A stretch of DNA of 64,000 bases from Solea solea. Its lineage: Eukaryota > Chordata > Actinopteri > Pleuronectiformes > Soleidae. The stretch is from the NCBI RefSeq assembly GCF_958295425.1, contig NC_081141.1, positions 13,441,500 through 13,505,499 of the forward strand, written 5' to 3'. The notes under the pieces were generated by a model, which had not been told where the DNA came from, did no database searches, and was given only the letters and a program-made list of their open reading frames with translations. The position numbers and the translations under genes were made by a program. Shown piece after piece: positions 11,931 through 24,131 of this stretch; within the stretch, counting starts at the first letter, position 1; every line of letters begins with the position of its first letter.

Positions 11931-12777
11931 CTCATCAGGGGTGTCTGGTCAAGCGGGGGCCGACATACGGGAAAAAAAAGTGGAAAAAACAACTATTTAG
12001 TAGCCGGTGGGCAATATAAGATATTGATTATGATATTAGACAGAATTGCATTAAAAGTGCTTGTTTTGATATAAAATGATTCACAATAGAAACATATTTA
12101 TGATGCACAAAAACGGAGAATTAAATTGAAAATTTAGCAAATAATGACGAGGATAACTGTGATTAAAACAGCTTAAATATATGTCATTTCATATTGAGTG
12201 TAATACATTTAATAAAGCATTGATTACAACCGAAGGTCTTATTACTATTATAAAAATATTGCCGGCAAATACATTTAGTCTTATATTCTGTCTCTATTCC
12301 ATCACCTGGCACAGTGGTGGGCGGGTAATCGATCGGACGGCCACATGTGGCACTTTATTTTAGTGTGTGAAGAGGTATGAAAGTTCGCATTTGTTTTTTT
12401 GCATTTATCCCATTGGGCTCCTTTGTTTTTACCTCACCATGGAACATTTCCACATAGTTAACCTTTAAGAAACAACCGTCCTGAGAAGAACAACGAGTAT
12501 TTTGAAACAACCCAGGGCAGTGTTTTTAGACCGATGCTTACGCACACATTAATTTAACAAAAAAAAAAGCATTTTGTATTCATTTTGTAACTGGAAGACT
12601 GTGCAATTGCAAGACAAAGCTCCAGTGATTAAAGGCTACAACAAAAGGTCACGGCTTTCATACATAAACATGCCACAATATTACATAAGCACAGCAGGAT
12701 ATGCAGATGTGATAAAAAGGGCAGCGGAGTGTGACAATGATTCGCTTTGAAATATTTGAATAAATACGTTCTGCTAA
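11861..12777. other. intergenic, no gene seen
   Basis: An ATT microsatellite lies at 11,905-11,930. The rest is AT-rich without features. Confidence 0.65.
11905..11930. repeat. (ATT)n microsatellite
   Basis: About eight ATT units. Confidence 0.95.
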
Positions 12778-13239
12778 GTTTACATGGACACAAGGAATCC
12801 CAATAATGATCAGAATAACAATATGCCATGAAAACGTGCCAGTTTGGAAACTCTGATCCGTTACAGCATATTCATTCTGAATGAGAGGGTTAGTATATGC
12901 TGATCGTTCATCAGATTGGTGTTCGTATAAACAATCATTGATCATGAATTCCAGGTTTGGTGCTATCACGTGTCTGATCCACGTAAACGGGATGTGTTTC
13001 CGTTTTATTGTTGCTGTATTTTCATTACAGAAAAGAATAATGAAGAGACACAAAGGTCACAGACGCGACAGAGGAGGAAAATGAGGCGACAAGCAGACAC
13101 GTCCAATGTTTGTTTATTATGGAACCGGAGGTTCTTCTCCTTCTTCTTCTTCTTCTTCTTCTTCCAGAGCATTAGACAAAACTGCACATGTGGCCAAAAC
13201 AGTCTTTTCCGACTGAGCGCTTCATGCGTCCATGTAAAC
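12778..13239. mobile_element. possible non-autonomous DNA transposon with 12-bp perfect terminal repeats
   Basis: GTTTACATGGAC at 12,778-12,789 is matched by its exact reverse complement GTCCATGTAAAC at 13,228-13,239. The 462-base interval has no coding capacity; the TTC microsatellite at 13,132-13,164 lies inside it. No convincing target duplication is visible. Confidence 0.4.
13132..13164. repeat. (TTC)n microsatellite
   Basis: About nine to ten TTC units, with one CC interruption. Confidence 0.93.
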
Positions 13240-16200
13240 AATGGAATTGTAATTTCCAATCGGGATGAAGACATTTTGCACATGTCAATGTAGCAGACTT
13301 CAAAGTGCAGTGATTGCTTATCCGTGGAATCAGCCACACCAGACACAGGATTTCAGGGATCAGAAGAGTTCAGTTTGTTTCCTTTCAGCATCCACAGTTA
13401 AGACACGGAGCCCTCAGCACGCTAAAAGACGCCCCAGCTGCAGGTACAGGTCATCTAGACATTCTCATCAAGACATTTAACCATAACAAAACATTTTAGG
13501 CAACTTTTGAAGAAATTCATCCAAACATATCAAATTAAATACAACATACATCACACATTTTCATGTCCCTGAGACATAATAGAGAAGAGACCGAGTATCG
13601 TAAAGTCCACAACACCAATGATGGAGAAAATATGGCCCTTTCCTCCTAGATGCCATCTGCCAGGAGATATATCTACAGCAGCACTTTCAACTGATGTGGG
13701 ACAGCCGGAGGGACTCAAGCTATCAGGCTTCATATACAGGATTACATACATCTATGTGTTCACGTGTCATGGTGGGACGAGCTAAAATTATAATTTAAAT
13801 AGAGGCTTGAAGGCATCACTTCTGTGGACTGAGCCACAACCTAACACATATAGAATAAGTCATTAAAAAGTAAGTGGTTAACTGGGGCTAAGTCATTGAT
13901 CTATTGAAATGTTTGAATCACACCTCACTGCTCATTCTATATGTGTAGCTTTTATGTGCCGACAGCCATTAATGGTGAAGTTTAATCTTTCTCCCCTCAT
14001 TAGGAGCCTGGTATTGTTACTCTGAAATGATAACCTCTGCTGAGAGGTGCTGGCAAGAGGATTGATGAGGGGTAAGACTCTCGGGTAAGAAAGACGCTGC
14101 TATACCGTTGCTATAACTGTGGAAGAGGTGACATGTTTACTGATGGTAAAAATTAAGGACATAAATGTAGGTGTTTGAGTGCATAAAAATGAAAACATCA
14201 CAGAATCCCTACAGCAAATCTCGCCAAAAAAAAAAACCCTTGAAGATAAAACAAATACTCGCCACACCCTCACATAAAAAGTAACACAAAAATCTTGTGC
14301 CACAGATGGGCAGTGGAAGACATCAAAACCTTTCAAGTCTCATTAAATCCAGTTTCTAGTGCAGAAGAGTCTGGATATCAGAAGGTGGATTAATTAAGAA
14401 TTACACATAAATGCACAGATGGGTGAACAGAATGAGGCTGAGCTACATTTCCCTCCCTGATTTCACCCCCGGAGGACAACTGGAAGATACTGCACGCAGG
14501 CATGCAAGCAGGGTCATAGACAGTCATTTTGAAAATCCTAATTTCAAGGTTTTTAAATGTGAGGATGAACTGCTTTTCGCTAAATCACAATAAATTCAGT
14601 GTCTATTTTTTTTGGGGCGAGGCAGTTGGAGCTCCAGAGATCATCAAAGTTTCTCCACATCATCAACACTCAGATCCCCACTGATTATGTCAGAATGGTC
14701 GGACAGAAGCTTCCTCTGAATGACTTTTGAAAGTACATAAAAACACTAACTCAGTTCGGACGCGGCAGCCAGCTGGATCTTCCATTTCCAACATTTTGGA
14801 GGCCACTTCTGTTTACGGGACACATTTCATGCCACAGAACAATCCTGTCTCCAAGCTCTGCAGACTGTCAACACAATCACTTTGATTCAGCGCAGATGAT
14901 ATTTTTCCAGTTCTTGTATTAAATTGAAAGGCAGCTGGGTTGGATATTTTGTCAAATGAAACAGAAATGTCCCCTAAAGCTTCAGTTTGAGAGTTTTTTT
15001 TTTTCTCTGATGAGATGATTTTATCTTTGTCGCTCAATAATTTAAACATCATCAGGAGCTTTTTTTTCCTGTGGCCCTTCAGGCTGATTTTTGGTCATTC
15101 CAGTTGCCTGGAATTACACACTTTCTATCTTGCTTATCCAAGGCAAAGGACTAATTATTATTCATATATAAGAGATGAAGATGAAATGAATTTGAAGCCT
15201 TTATCAAGTATTACAGTGCAAAGTTAGCTGTCGCTCATGTACAGTAAGCATCAGTATGTGAAGTGGGAAAACAATAGGTGCATGAGGTGTGTGTGTGTCT
15301 GCCGGTATTACTAAACCATTAATCCTTTAACACCTAAGCCTCAAAAGATCCATCTGGACTTGTTTTTGCTTGTTTTACCCATAAAAGGACCAGAAATAGT
15401 GTATTAGCAATTAAAATGAAGAAAAACAAAAAGTTTTATTGAGGAAAAAAACCTGCAGTTGTACACAGACACCAGATTCTGTATAAATTTGAATTTTGAA
15501 CAGTATAAAACATATTTAAAATAACATCTGTTTGAGTTTTTGTCTCAATGTCCAAAAACAGGAAACTTATGTACAGGTGTTTTTCCAACTCTCCGCTCTC
15601 TGGTGACAAAGACGCTGATTTGCCGGATTCCTGTCACAGCGAGAGGGAAATTACCGTAATACCCACAGGTCGGCTTTGACTTGTTCGAATTTTTCCCGAT
15701 AGCACAAACCATGATGTATTTACGGTAATGCAAAATGAGCTTGGGCAAACGTTGTTAAAGGGTTTTAAAGACGAAATGATGAAAATATTCAGTATTTAAA
15801 GGATATCAGACAATGTTTGTGATGCTCACATCATCTTAATATTATGGTCTACATTTAAAAAAACTGCACTTTTGTATCACATTTTGTCAACGTGTATTTT
15901 TAGATTGTCCTTAACATTTGCAACAATGACTTTTTTGTCCTTTTTATTTGGTCACAGCGGGTCATCAGCCTGATATTGCTCTTGTTTAACAATAAAAAAT
16001 AAAAACTCTCGACACTAGAAATAAAAACTAGACACTCACAAGGACGGGTGAACATCACAAACTGCACCCTGAGACATGATAATTCTAGGCCATAATAATG
16101 AATTGGACAAAGAGAACCAGCATCATATGCAAAATAGTGAAATAGTACATTAACAGTGTTTTGAAACAGGAAGTGTCTGTGTTAGTGTTACGAGGGAGAC

Positions 16201-18323
16201 AGATTTTAGGATGAGGACTCTCTGGTGGGAAACTGATTGAAGTGTTGGTTCTGTCGTCCCCTGAATCGCTGTTTGGGCCTGGCACTTCACACACGATGGA
16301 CCTTGGAGTGAGCTTGCCTGCCTCCCCACACTTTAGAGAACTCAAGTACTATCTTGAGAATATTTGTTCTTACTATTGGTGTGAATTTTCACACACACCC
16401 ACCCACCCATCCATCCATCCGCCCACAGAGGGAGAGAAAGAGAGAGAGCGAGAGGGAGGGAGAGACCGCACAGTTCACCTGCATTGGATTTAATGAAAAA
16501 GAAAAGCATCTGCTGGGACTGACGGCTAAACCTCTGCTAAACAACTGGATAAAAATGTGTAAATAAAGCTCATTTCAAAGAACAGCAAGTCTCTGGGGTT
16601 GTGTTCCTTTTTTCCCCCTTCTTCCAGTTGTCCACTGAGAAGGGGGGACAAAGTAAGTATGTGTGAACAGGTCTGTGAAGAAATTAATCCCACGTGGATC
16701 CAGCAATTGCACAGCAACGTGACAGTGATAATGGGAACGTTGACAGTGAAATATGAATTTGCATGTGTGAGCCTACACGGAGGAACACAGCGCCACATTA
16801 ATATGTCTCCCACGTCTCCGACACATACTGGTTTTGGAAGAGACAGTGCGGAGCTGCTCGGCATCTTTGTCTCTTTGTGGTGACATTGTTCCGTCAACCA
16901 CTAAACCAGCCTGTCAAAAAGTGCCAATATTTGAACTGTTCACTCTTAATCCTGGTGCTGGATTTGACCACGAGACTTGACTGACAGTGTAAACTAACTC
17001 TCTTTATTAATGATACTGAATTATCTATTAGAGATCCAGATACAAAAATGAATCCCGAAGGAAGGACTGGTTAGGCCGTTACGGAGGTCTATTTAATGTA
17101 TTTAATGTGTAATTTATTATATTTTAATGTATTCTATGGACTTACTTTGAAATACTGTCTGTTTTTTGTCTAACATCTGTCACAATGGTGGCGCAAAAGG
17201 ACAATCAAGTCATATCTTATCATCATCTCAAATGTACACAAAAGTCAGTGTGCACATTTTGCCCAAACTTCTCCTGCGAGTGGACTTTGGTGAAGTTTCA
17301 AAATAATGTCAGACAGAGTGTGAGAATACCGCAGGTGAACCTGGAGATAATTAACAGCTTGAGAGTGTGCAAGTGCAAGTGTGCAAATTGCATAGTTTTA
17401 GAGTGTGAAAGTGGCCAAGTGAGTAATAAGTCTATTTTTAATATATGGAGCAGGAAAAAAGTATAAGATAAAATGCATAAAAATGCAAAAAAACGAAACA
17501 AAACAAAAAGCTAACATATTTCATGAATAAAAATCTGCAAGTATTTTGGAATACAGTCTCTATTTTCTACGATTAAATGAATCAAATTAGACAAATTAAG
17601 TCGTATTTATTATTTGAAGAAAACTATACTTGGAAACATAGAATCCCTATTTCAAAGCGCAGCTGCACAGTGTGGAACAATGTAGATTGGAGAACTTCAT
17701 CTGTGTCATTTGTTATTTTCATTGATTTGCCTTTTTTTTTTAAAAAAAACACCCATTCAGAATTGAACATCTAATTCTTAGTCTATGCTCTAATTCAGTT
17801 CCACTTTTGTTCATATTTATCTCAATCAGATGATCATCAGATTAGATGAGACTTTATTGATTCACACACCAGGGAAAATTCATTTTTTTAGTCACAGCAG
17901 CAAAAATGTCAGAGGTAGACAAAAAAAAGAAGCAATTTCCATGTTTAAATTACTATTCAGCATTAAACGCATTTCTCTTGTAGCTGTTACACAACAGCAC
18001 ATCCTGTATACTAATCCCTGCATGGAGCTGCTTCCTGCTGACAATCCATTTGGTGACATAATATTTATCTCTCGTCTCATAAGGAGGCAGATATTCTCAG
18101 GGAGGTGTGTTGTTGACGAGGTTTGCCTACTCAGACAGAGTTGAAAAGGCTGTGTATGGTGCTCATTTAGCTGTGGAACACATATACACACAGCCATCTT
18201 TTTAAGGACTCTCAACGATGTGCATTCATTTGGAGAGCAATAACAATAACCTTAACTGCACCTTAACTTAACCAGTTCCTCAGAAATGAGGCTCTGCCTC
18301 ATTAGCACGACTGGCAGATAATA
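13240..18323. other. intergenic, no gene seen
   Basis: About 5 kb without a recognisable exon. A 13-bp inverted repeat lies at 13,844-13,856 and 13,934-13,946. A CCAC/CATC repeat followed by a GAGA-rich stretch lies at about 16,395-16,465. Nothing else stands out. Confidence 0.65.
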
Positions 18324-18457
18324 CTGTGCTGCCTTTGCGGCAAGAAGACCTGGGGTTTTCTCTGGGTTCTCCGGTTTCCTCCCAAAGTCCAAAAACACGC
18401 AATATGGGGATTAGTTAAATTGGACACTATAAATTGACCATGGGTGTGAGTGTGAGA
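18324..18457 (+). mobile_element. SINE-like dispersed repeat, partial
   Basis: Shares CTTTGCGGCAAGAAGACCTG, GGTTTCCTCCCAAAGTCC and AATATGGGGATTAG with the fuller copies at 20.4 and 27.7 kb. The head is decayed and the 3' tail is missing. Confidence 0.65.
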
Positions 18458-18549
18458 ATAATGGAGCTCCAGACACGACATGGGATAAAAAAAAAATACA
18501 AAATACTCATTTGTTTCCATTAAACAGGTACAATGTCCATCCATATGTT

Positions 18550-19145
18550 TTACCTATTTTGTGGGAACTAAGTAGTATTTCTTAGCCACGTTTGACCTAA
18601 TTTATGTGAATTAATTAGTATTTCGTGGCCAAAAATTTGTATTTTGTGTACACGTTTGACCTATTTTGTGGGAACTAATTAGTATTTTGTGGCCACGTTT
18701 GACCTATTTTGTGGGAACTAATTAGTATTTTGTGGCCACGTTTTACCTATTTTGTGGGAACTAATTAGTATTTTGGGGCCACGTTTGACCTATTTTGTGG
18801 GAACTAATTAGTATTTTGTGGCCACGTTTGACCTATTTTGTGGGAACTAATTAGTATTTTGTGGCCACGTTTGACCTATTTTGTGGGAACTAATTAGTAT
18901 TTTGTGGCCACGTTTTACCTATTTTGTGGGAACTAATTAGTATTTTGGGGCCACGTTTTACCTATTTTGAGGGAATTAATTAGTATTTTGTTGCCAAAAA
19001 TTAGTATTTCATGGCCACGTTTTACCTATTTTGTAGGAACAAATTAGTCATTTGAGTGCATGTTTTACCTATTATGTGGGAACAAATTAGTATATTAGTA
19101 TTAATTTCCACGAAATAGGTAAAACGTGCATACAAAATACTAATT
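18550..19145. repeat. 43-bp minisatellite with inverted terminal unit
   Basis: The unit contains GACCTATTTTGTGGGAACTA then ATTAGTATTTTGTGGCCACG. Successive copies are exactly 43 bases apart (for example 18,661 to 18,704), about 11-12 copies, more diverged at both ends. At about 19,097-19,145 the same unit appears in inverted orientation (GAAATAGGTAAAACGTGCAT). Confidence 0.93.
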
Positions 19146-20392
19146 AATTCCAACTACTTAACTTAATTTGTTGTGACAAAACCCATGCAGTGATCTGTAG
19201 GTGCAGTGGTTCAGATTGGTATAATGTTAGTGTGTAACTAATATTTCCTGTCTTTTCTCTTCACAGGCTACTTTGTTCTTTTGACTGATTAACAGTCTTT
19301 AAATTTGGGAAATTTGACATTATTATCAAAACCTCCTATTTTGAGATCTTTTCTTTGCTGCAGTTTGCTTATTATACTTCATTATCGGATACAGATACCA
19401 CAGATCTTTGATTTGTGAGTAATAGGTCTCATTAAACATTTTCTTCCTGCTAGCTGTGATGCTGAGATGTCATTCTCTAGATAATTTGTCTCATTAAAAC
19501 AAACCACTCCTTCAGTGACTGTTTTTTTTTCTTTCATTTGTCTAACTAACTTAAACAGAAGACTGGATGTGACTTTGCAGTAAACGCATCTGTAAAACCC
19601 ATATAATGTGAATAATATAAATATAAATGGTTCCTATTGGCACTGAGGGAATACATTGTACTGACTTTGTTTGTTCTATAAAAGCTCAGCTCAAAACAAT
19701 CGCCATTGTAAATGTTGAAGATTCATAAATCCAAGACGATTCATTTCATTCTCAAATATGTGGTGGAGATAACAAGTGGGATGAAATAATTCATAAATAA
19801 TATCCAAAGTAAAACTGATACCGAGAGTCTCACCTCATTCTCACCTGAGTTAAGACTTGGTAAATGATAAATGGTCCGTATTTATATAGTGCTTTACTAG
19901 TCTTTCACGTCCATTCACTCACAGGACACATCAGCAGGTAGACTAGCGGAGTAAGTAAAGTAAGAGGCTAAACCTCAGCATGCTGTATGGCATGGGTGTG
20001 GGTATTATTGCATTTCTGTTGTCCATTAAATGTCCATTAAATGTGTTTGTTGTGAGAGCTGAGGGGATATAGAATAGCAGCTGATTTTACCTTAGAGATA
20101 AAAGGGATTTGTGAGGGGGAATGTTTACAGTAATTCACTGTGATGATAGCACTTACAAACCTTAACTGTGGAGTGTGATGTTTTTTTGTCTGTATTGTCT
20201 AGTGAGAGAACGGAGATTGTTGTCGTGCACACTGTCATGATGTGTGGAAGCATGTTTTTCTATCGTGATCATATGGATGCTCTTGCTTGTATGAGTTTGC
20301 GGCTACGTTTGTCACGTTTACTCACAGCTTTGACCGAAATCGTGAAATCAAAGGCACTACAGTGTAAAAGTCGTTGCATTATATGAGTAGGG
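19146..20392. other. intergenic, no gene seen
   Basis: A common dispersed fish repeat start (AAATGGTCCGTATTTATATA) is visible at about 19,868-19,930. Otherwise there is nothing recognisable. Confidence 0.6.
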
Positions 20393-20690
20393 CCACACAG
20401 TTGGTGTAGTGGTTAGCACTCTTGCCTTTGCAGCAAGAACACTCGGGTTCGCGACCCCATGTGTGTGTGTGGGTTTTCTCCAGTTTTCTCCAGTTTCCTC
20501 CCACACAACATGCAATATGGGGATTAGGTAAATTGGATAATCTAAATTAAGCGTAGGTTTGAGTGGATATTTTTTTTGTCTCTGTGTCCTTGTAATGGAC
20601 TGGCTGACTGTCCAGTCCATCACAAGGCCCTATGTCAGCTGAGATTGGCATCCCTCATGTGGAGGATAAAGCAGTAGAAGACGGATGGAT
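20393..20690 (+). mobile_element. tRNA-derived SINE-like element, near complete
   Basis: An A-box-like GTGTAGTGGTTAGCA and a B-box-like GGTTCGCGACCC indicate a tRNA-like RNA polymerase III head. The body contains GGTTTTCTCCAG, CATGCAATATGGGGATTAGG and TGTCAGCTGAGATTGGCA. It ends in a GGAT-repeat tail at about 20,680. Same family as the copies at 18.3, 20.8, 27.7, 33.4 and 33.6 kb. Confidence 0.75.
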
Positions 20691-20717
20691 GGATGGATAG
20701 ATGGAGGGATGGATGGA
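20679..20717. repeat. (GGAT)n tail repeat
   Basis: GGAT/GATG units following the SINE-like copy. Confidence 0.85.
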
Positions 20718-20774
20718 GTGGTCTCAGAAGACAATCCTTCACTTACTCCACATTTTATTGTCTTATAGGTTCAA

Positions 20775-21003
20775 TTCTCACTCACTCACTCATCTTCAAG
20801 CACTTTATAGTCCACATGAGGGTTACAGGGGGGGCAAAAGACAGGGACAGGTCACCAGTCCATCACAGGGACACATAGAGACAAACAATCATCCATTCTC
20901 ACACTCACACCTACAGATGCCTAATCTCCACATCTGCATGTTTTGGACTAAGGGAGGAAACTGGAGAACCTGGAGAAAACCCCCACACACACGGGGAGAA
21001 GAT
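20775..21003 (-). mobile_element. SINE-like element, 5'-truncated
   Basis: Reverse-orientation copy: CACATGAGGGTTACAGGG, GTCCATCACAGGGACACATA and CCCACACACACGGGGAGAA. It lies tail-to-tail with the preceding copy. Confidence 0.7.
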
Positions 21004-22107
21004 TACATTTTAAATGGATGAAATAGCACATGAACAGCTTCCTTTTGTAAGAAGTGAAAGTGAAATTCATGCTCTATATGCCTTTCAAAGCAGCCAGTAT
21101 TACCATCTGTTGTATTAATATGTATTTACATGTACAATTTCCGGGAGAGAGTAGAGGATTATGTATTTCCCCTTCTCACGTGCCCCACTTCTCTTTCACT
21201 CCTCTACTGTGGCAGCAGCTTAACGGCGAGGTTATCAGATTCACCTTGACCGAAGGCAAATAATGACAGGTTTCTGCCAAACGTTCCATATGAAAATGTA
21301 TGAGTCGAGAGAATTTATTCTCCACCGCTCATCCTCCCCTCTGAAAATACGTTGGAAACTGATTGAAGGAGCACTGAACTAAAAGTTCAAGAGTGTCATT
21401 CCCTTTGCAGCGTCTCAGTACTTCACGGTGGGACACCTTGTGTATAATAAAATGTTTAGTGCGTCGATGCTTTTAAATGTGATCGGGGCCTCTGGATCTG
21501 ACTGAGAGCATTTCTCTTACAATCCTAGTTTATCGACTCTCTTGAGAGTTCTTTTGTCGTAAGAACATGAAATATTTGTGAAGTTTAAAAAGCTTTAACT
21601 TGCAAATTAAACTCAAACTGCATATTTTATGTTTGAAGCGCACAATGTCGTCACAAAGGTGTCACATGCAATCCATCCTTTCAAAGTTAAGCCAAAAAAA
21701 AGGTGACAGATAAATGTAATATTTATATATCTCAAGAGTTACAATAATGTTGACTACCTTCTTAGTATAAAAAATAAGGCACCTTTATGTTGTCTTTTAA
21801 CTATTATTATTATTATTATTACATATTCATTCATCAAGTTATCTGATAATGCAGAAATAATATCGACATGGTATAATATCCAACCATTCTGCTACAGACT
21901 TATACAACTGGACAAAATGCTCTTTTATAGAATTAGAACATTTTACGTTCATAATTATATTTATATTTAAAAATATTATTTGTGAAAATTGACATTTTCA
22001 AGACAATTACTGTATACGCCATGCAGTGCCCACAAACATCAGAAATAAGAGGAAATGCAAGCATTTTACTTTTTAATCCACAAAAAAAAAACTGTGCCAA
22101 CAAAACC
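21004..22107. other. intergenic, no gene seen
   Basis: No exon recognised. A short ATT run lies at about 21,803-21,820. Confidence 0.65.
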
Positions 22108-22115
22108 ACATAAAA

Positions 22116-22392
22116 CACAGGTGTCAAACTCAAGGCCTGTGGGCCAAAACTGGCCCGCCATGCAATTATATTTGGCCCGCGAGATAATATCATTCCAGCT
22201 TTTTCTCCACTGACTCACTGATTAGTACCAAGTTACTTTGCCAGTAAAATAAATACTTTGAAAACACAGAGCCGGAACTAGAGGGGGGTTATTTGTATTT
22301 GGCTTCCTCTCTTTTAGCTTCAGACATCTAGTAAATATTGAGTGCAGCAAATGGGATGGTTATTTGACCTCATCTGGCCCTCGACACCTCTG
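22116..22392. mobile_element. non-autonomous hAT (Charlie-like) element
   Basis: Starts CACAGGTGTCAAACTCAAGG and ends CTCGACACCTCTG, a degenerate terminal inverted repeat of the CAGGGGTGTCAAAC type. It is flanked by an 8-base target duplication, ACATAAAA (22,108-22,115) and ACATCAAA (22,393-22,400), 7/8 identical. The GGCC-rich ends are typical of this family. No coding capacity. Confidence 0.75.
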
Positions 22393-22400
22393 ACATCAAA

Positions 22401-22970
22401 CATCAACTGTGTATAAACACCTCGGTATCAGACGTCTGAAACATAAGAGCCCGTGACAGTCTGAATATACAGACATTTATTTATGTTTTCCTTTGCTGAA
22501 GACACTGCTGACACGCGGCAACTTCCCGTCAAGACAAATATGCCTGACAAGGCAGCTGTAACAGAACACGGCAGGGAATTATTCATGAAGTTAAAGAAAA
22601 AAAAAATGGTGTAAATGAAGAAGCATTACACCATGTACAGTAGCAACGCCACATATGGTTTAATAACAAGCGCAGCAATTTAAAGTGAAGTGAGAAATGT
22701 GCGACCACAAAGCTTTAGTCTTAAGAGAGTCTGACAGTTTTTAGAAAAATCTCTCTGTTACTCTGTGGAGGAATTATTTGCAGCTGCAGATTTAAACTGA
22801 CGTGAAGCCTCTGGGCTTAAACTTTGGAGTTCCAAAAAAAAACAAAAAAAAAACTGAAAAGCTATTAGAGCGGTGATTTATGTTTACCCTGCATGAGTCT
22901 GAGACTGGCTGTCATCCTTCAATTAATCTCTCTGCTCAAAAAAAAAAAAAAGAAAGAAGACAATTTCACT

Positions 22971-23044
<74 letters not shown>

Positions 23045-23896
23045 ATGTCACTGCTGCATGCCAGGCGTTCGTTCTCCATATTGGACTTATTTATAGCCAG
23101 GGTGTTTTTTCAAAATAAACTTTTTCTGTCCTTCTAATGAAGCAGTTTCTTTGAGAAAGTGTTCTTTCACAGAGTTCATGTGATGAAACTCTTGTTTCTG
23201 CAGAGCCTCGAGCACATCAGGAATGCAGATAGATGGTTTGCCTACATGCCTGGTGAATATTTGGTCAGCAGGGTTTGTGTGGGCAGACTGTTCAGGCACA
23301 GTTCATCTCCTGTGTGCCAGAGTCAATTTAAGCAGCGTCTTTTATTACTCTATTTTCAATATTGTGCGAAATATGAGGGAAAATCCATCATCACAAGCGG
23401 ACGGGAGTTGTGCATACAGTCTTGGTGAATCATTGCAAACATTTGCATTCAAAAAATCACAATGACGGCACCGATGTTTCCACTTTTTTCAACAAAAACT
23501 CTTCACCGCCTGCAGTAAACAAGTACAAATTGCCACTTAACTTTTTGCGGTGACAATAATGAATGATTCAAGCATGTCCTCCAGCCTGGAATGCTGACCA
23601 GTAATACTTTTCCCCCAATGACCACATAAATCTCAATGATAAACACGTTGCTGTCCAAACCATATCATCACGAAACCCCCTTTACTTGTGTCATTTACCA
23701 TCGTGGTTTGAATACAAAATATGTCATTTATGTGTCACTTCAGTATTTCCCATTTCGTATAGATCAGTGATATGCAAAGTGCAGCCATCAGGCCCTCATC
23801 CACATCCTGAACGGCCCCCTCTGAGCTTGAAATGAAATATACGCATCAAGTTTTCATCACCACATGAATTCAGATTCTTACCAAAATCGTTTATCA
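22401..23896. other. intergenic, no gene seen
   Basis: Contains the long AT microsatellite at 22,974-23,039. No exon recognised. Confidence 0.65.
22974..23039. repeat. (TA)33 microsatellite
   Basis: An uninterrupted 66-base TA run. Confidence 0.97.
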
Positions 23897-23961
23897 GACA
23901 GGACCAGAGGTGGAAAGTAATCAATTACATTTACTCACGTTCCTGTACGTGAGACGGTTTT

Positions 23962-23984
23962 TGTGTGTGTGTGTGTGTGTGTGT
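23962..23984. repeat. (TG)n microsatellite
   Basis: About 11 TG units in the left arm of the hAT-like element. Confidence 0.95.
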
Positions 23985-24131
23985 ACTTTTACTTTAACTT
24001 AAGTATGTTGTTCTGGAAGTACTGTACTTCACTACGTTTGAAATCATATCTGTGATTTAGCTGAATATAAAAAAATGTGAGCCTGAATAAATGAATTTAA
24101 AAAATACATTTCACGCACCAGAAACTTTAGT

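Noticed and set aside
11517..12000. Overlapping long frames on both strands (115 and 153 codons)
   Set aside because: They lie in a dispersed repeat related to the 10-kb element and end in an ATT microsatellite. No domain resemblance.
20393..20470. A possible tRNA gene (A-box- and B-box-like motifs)
   Set aside because: The arms do not pair as a tRNA, and the stretch continues into the SINE body and GGAT tail. It is a tRNA-derived SINE head, not a tRNA gene.
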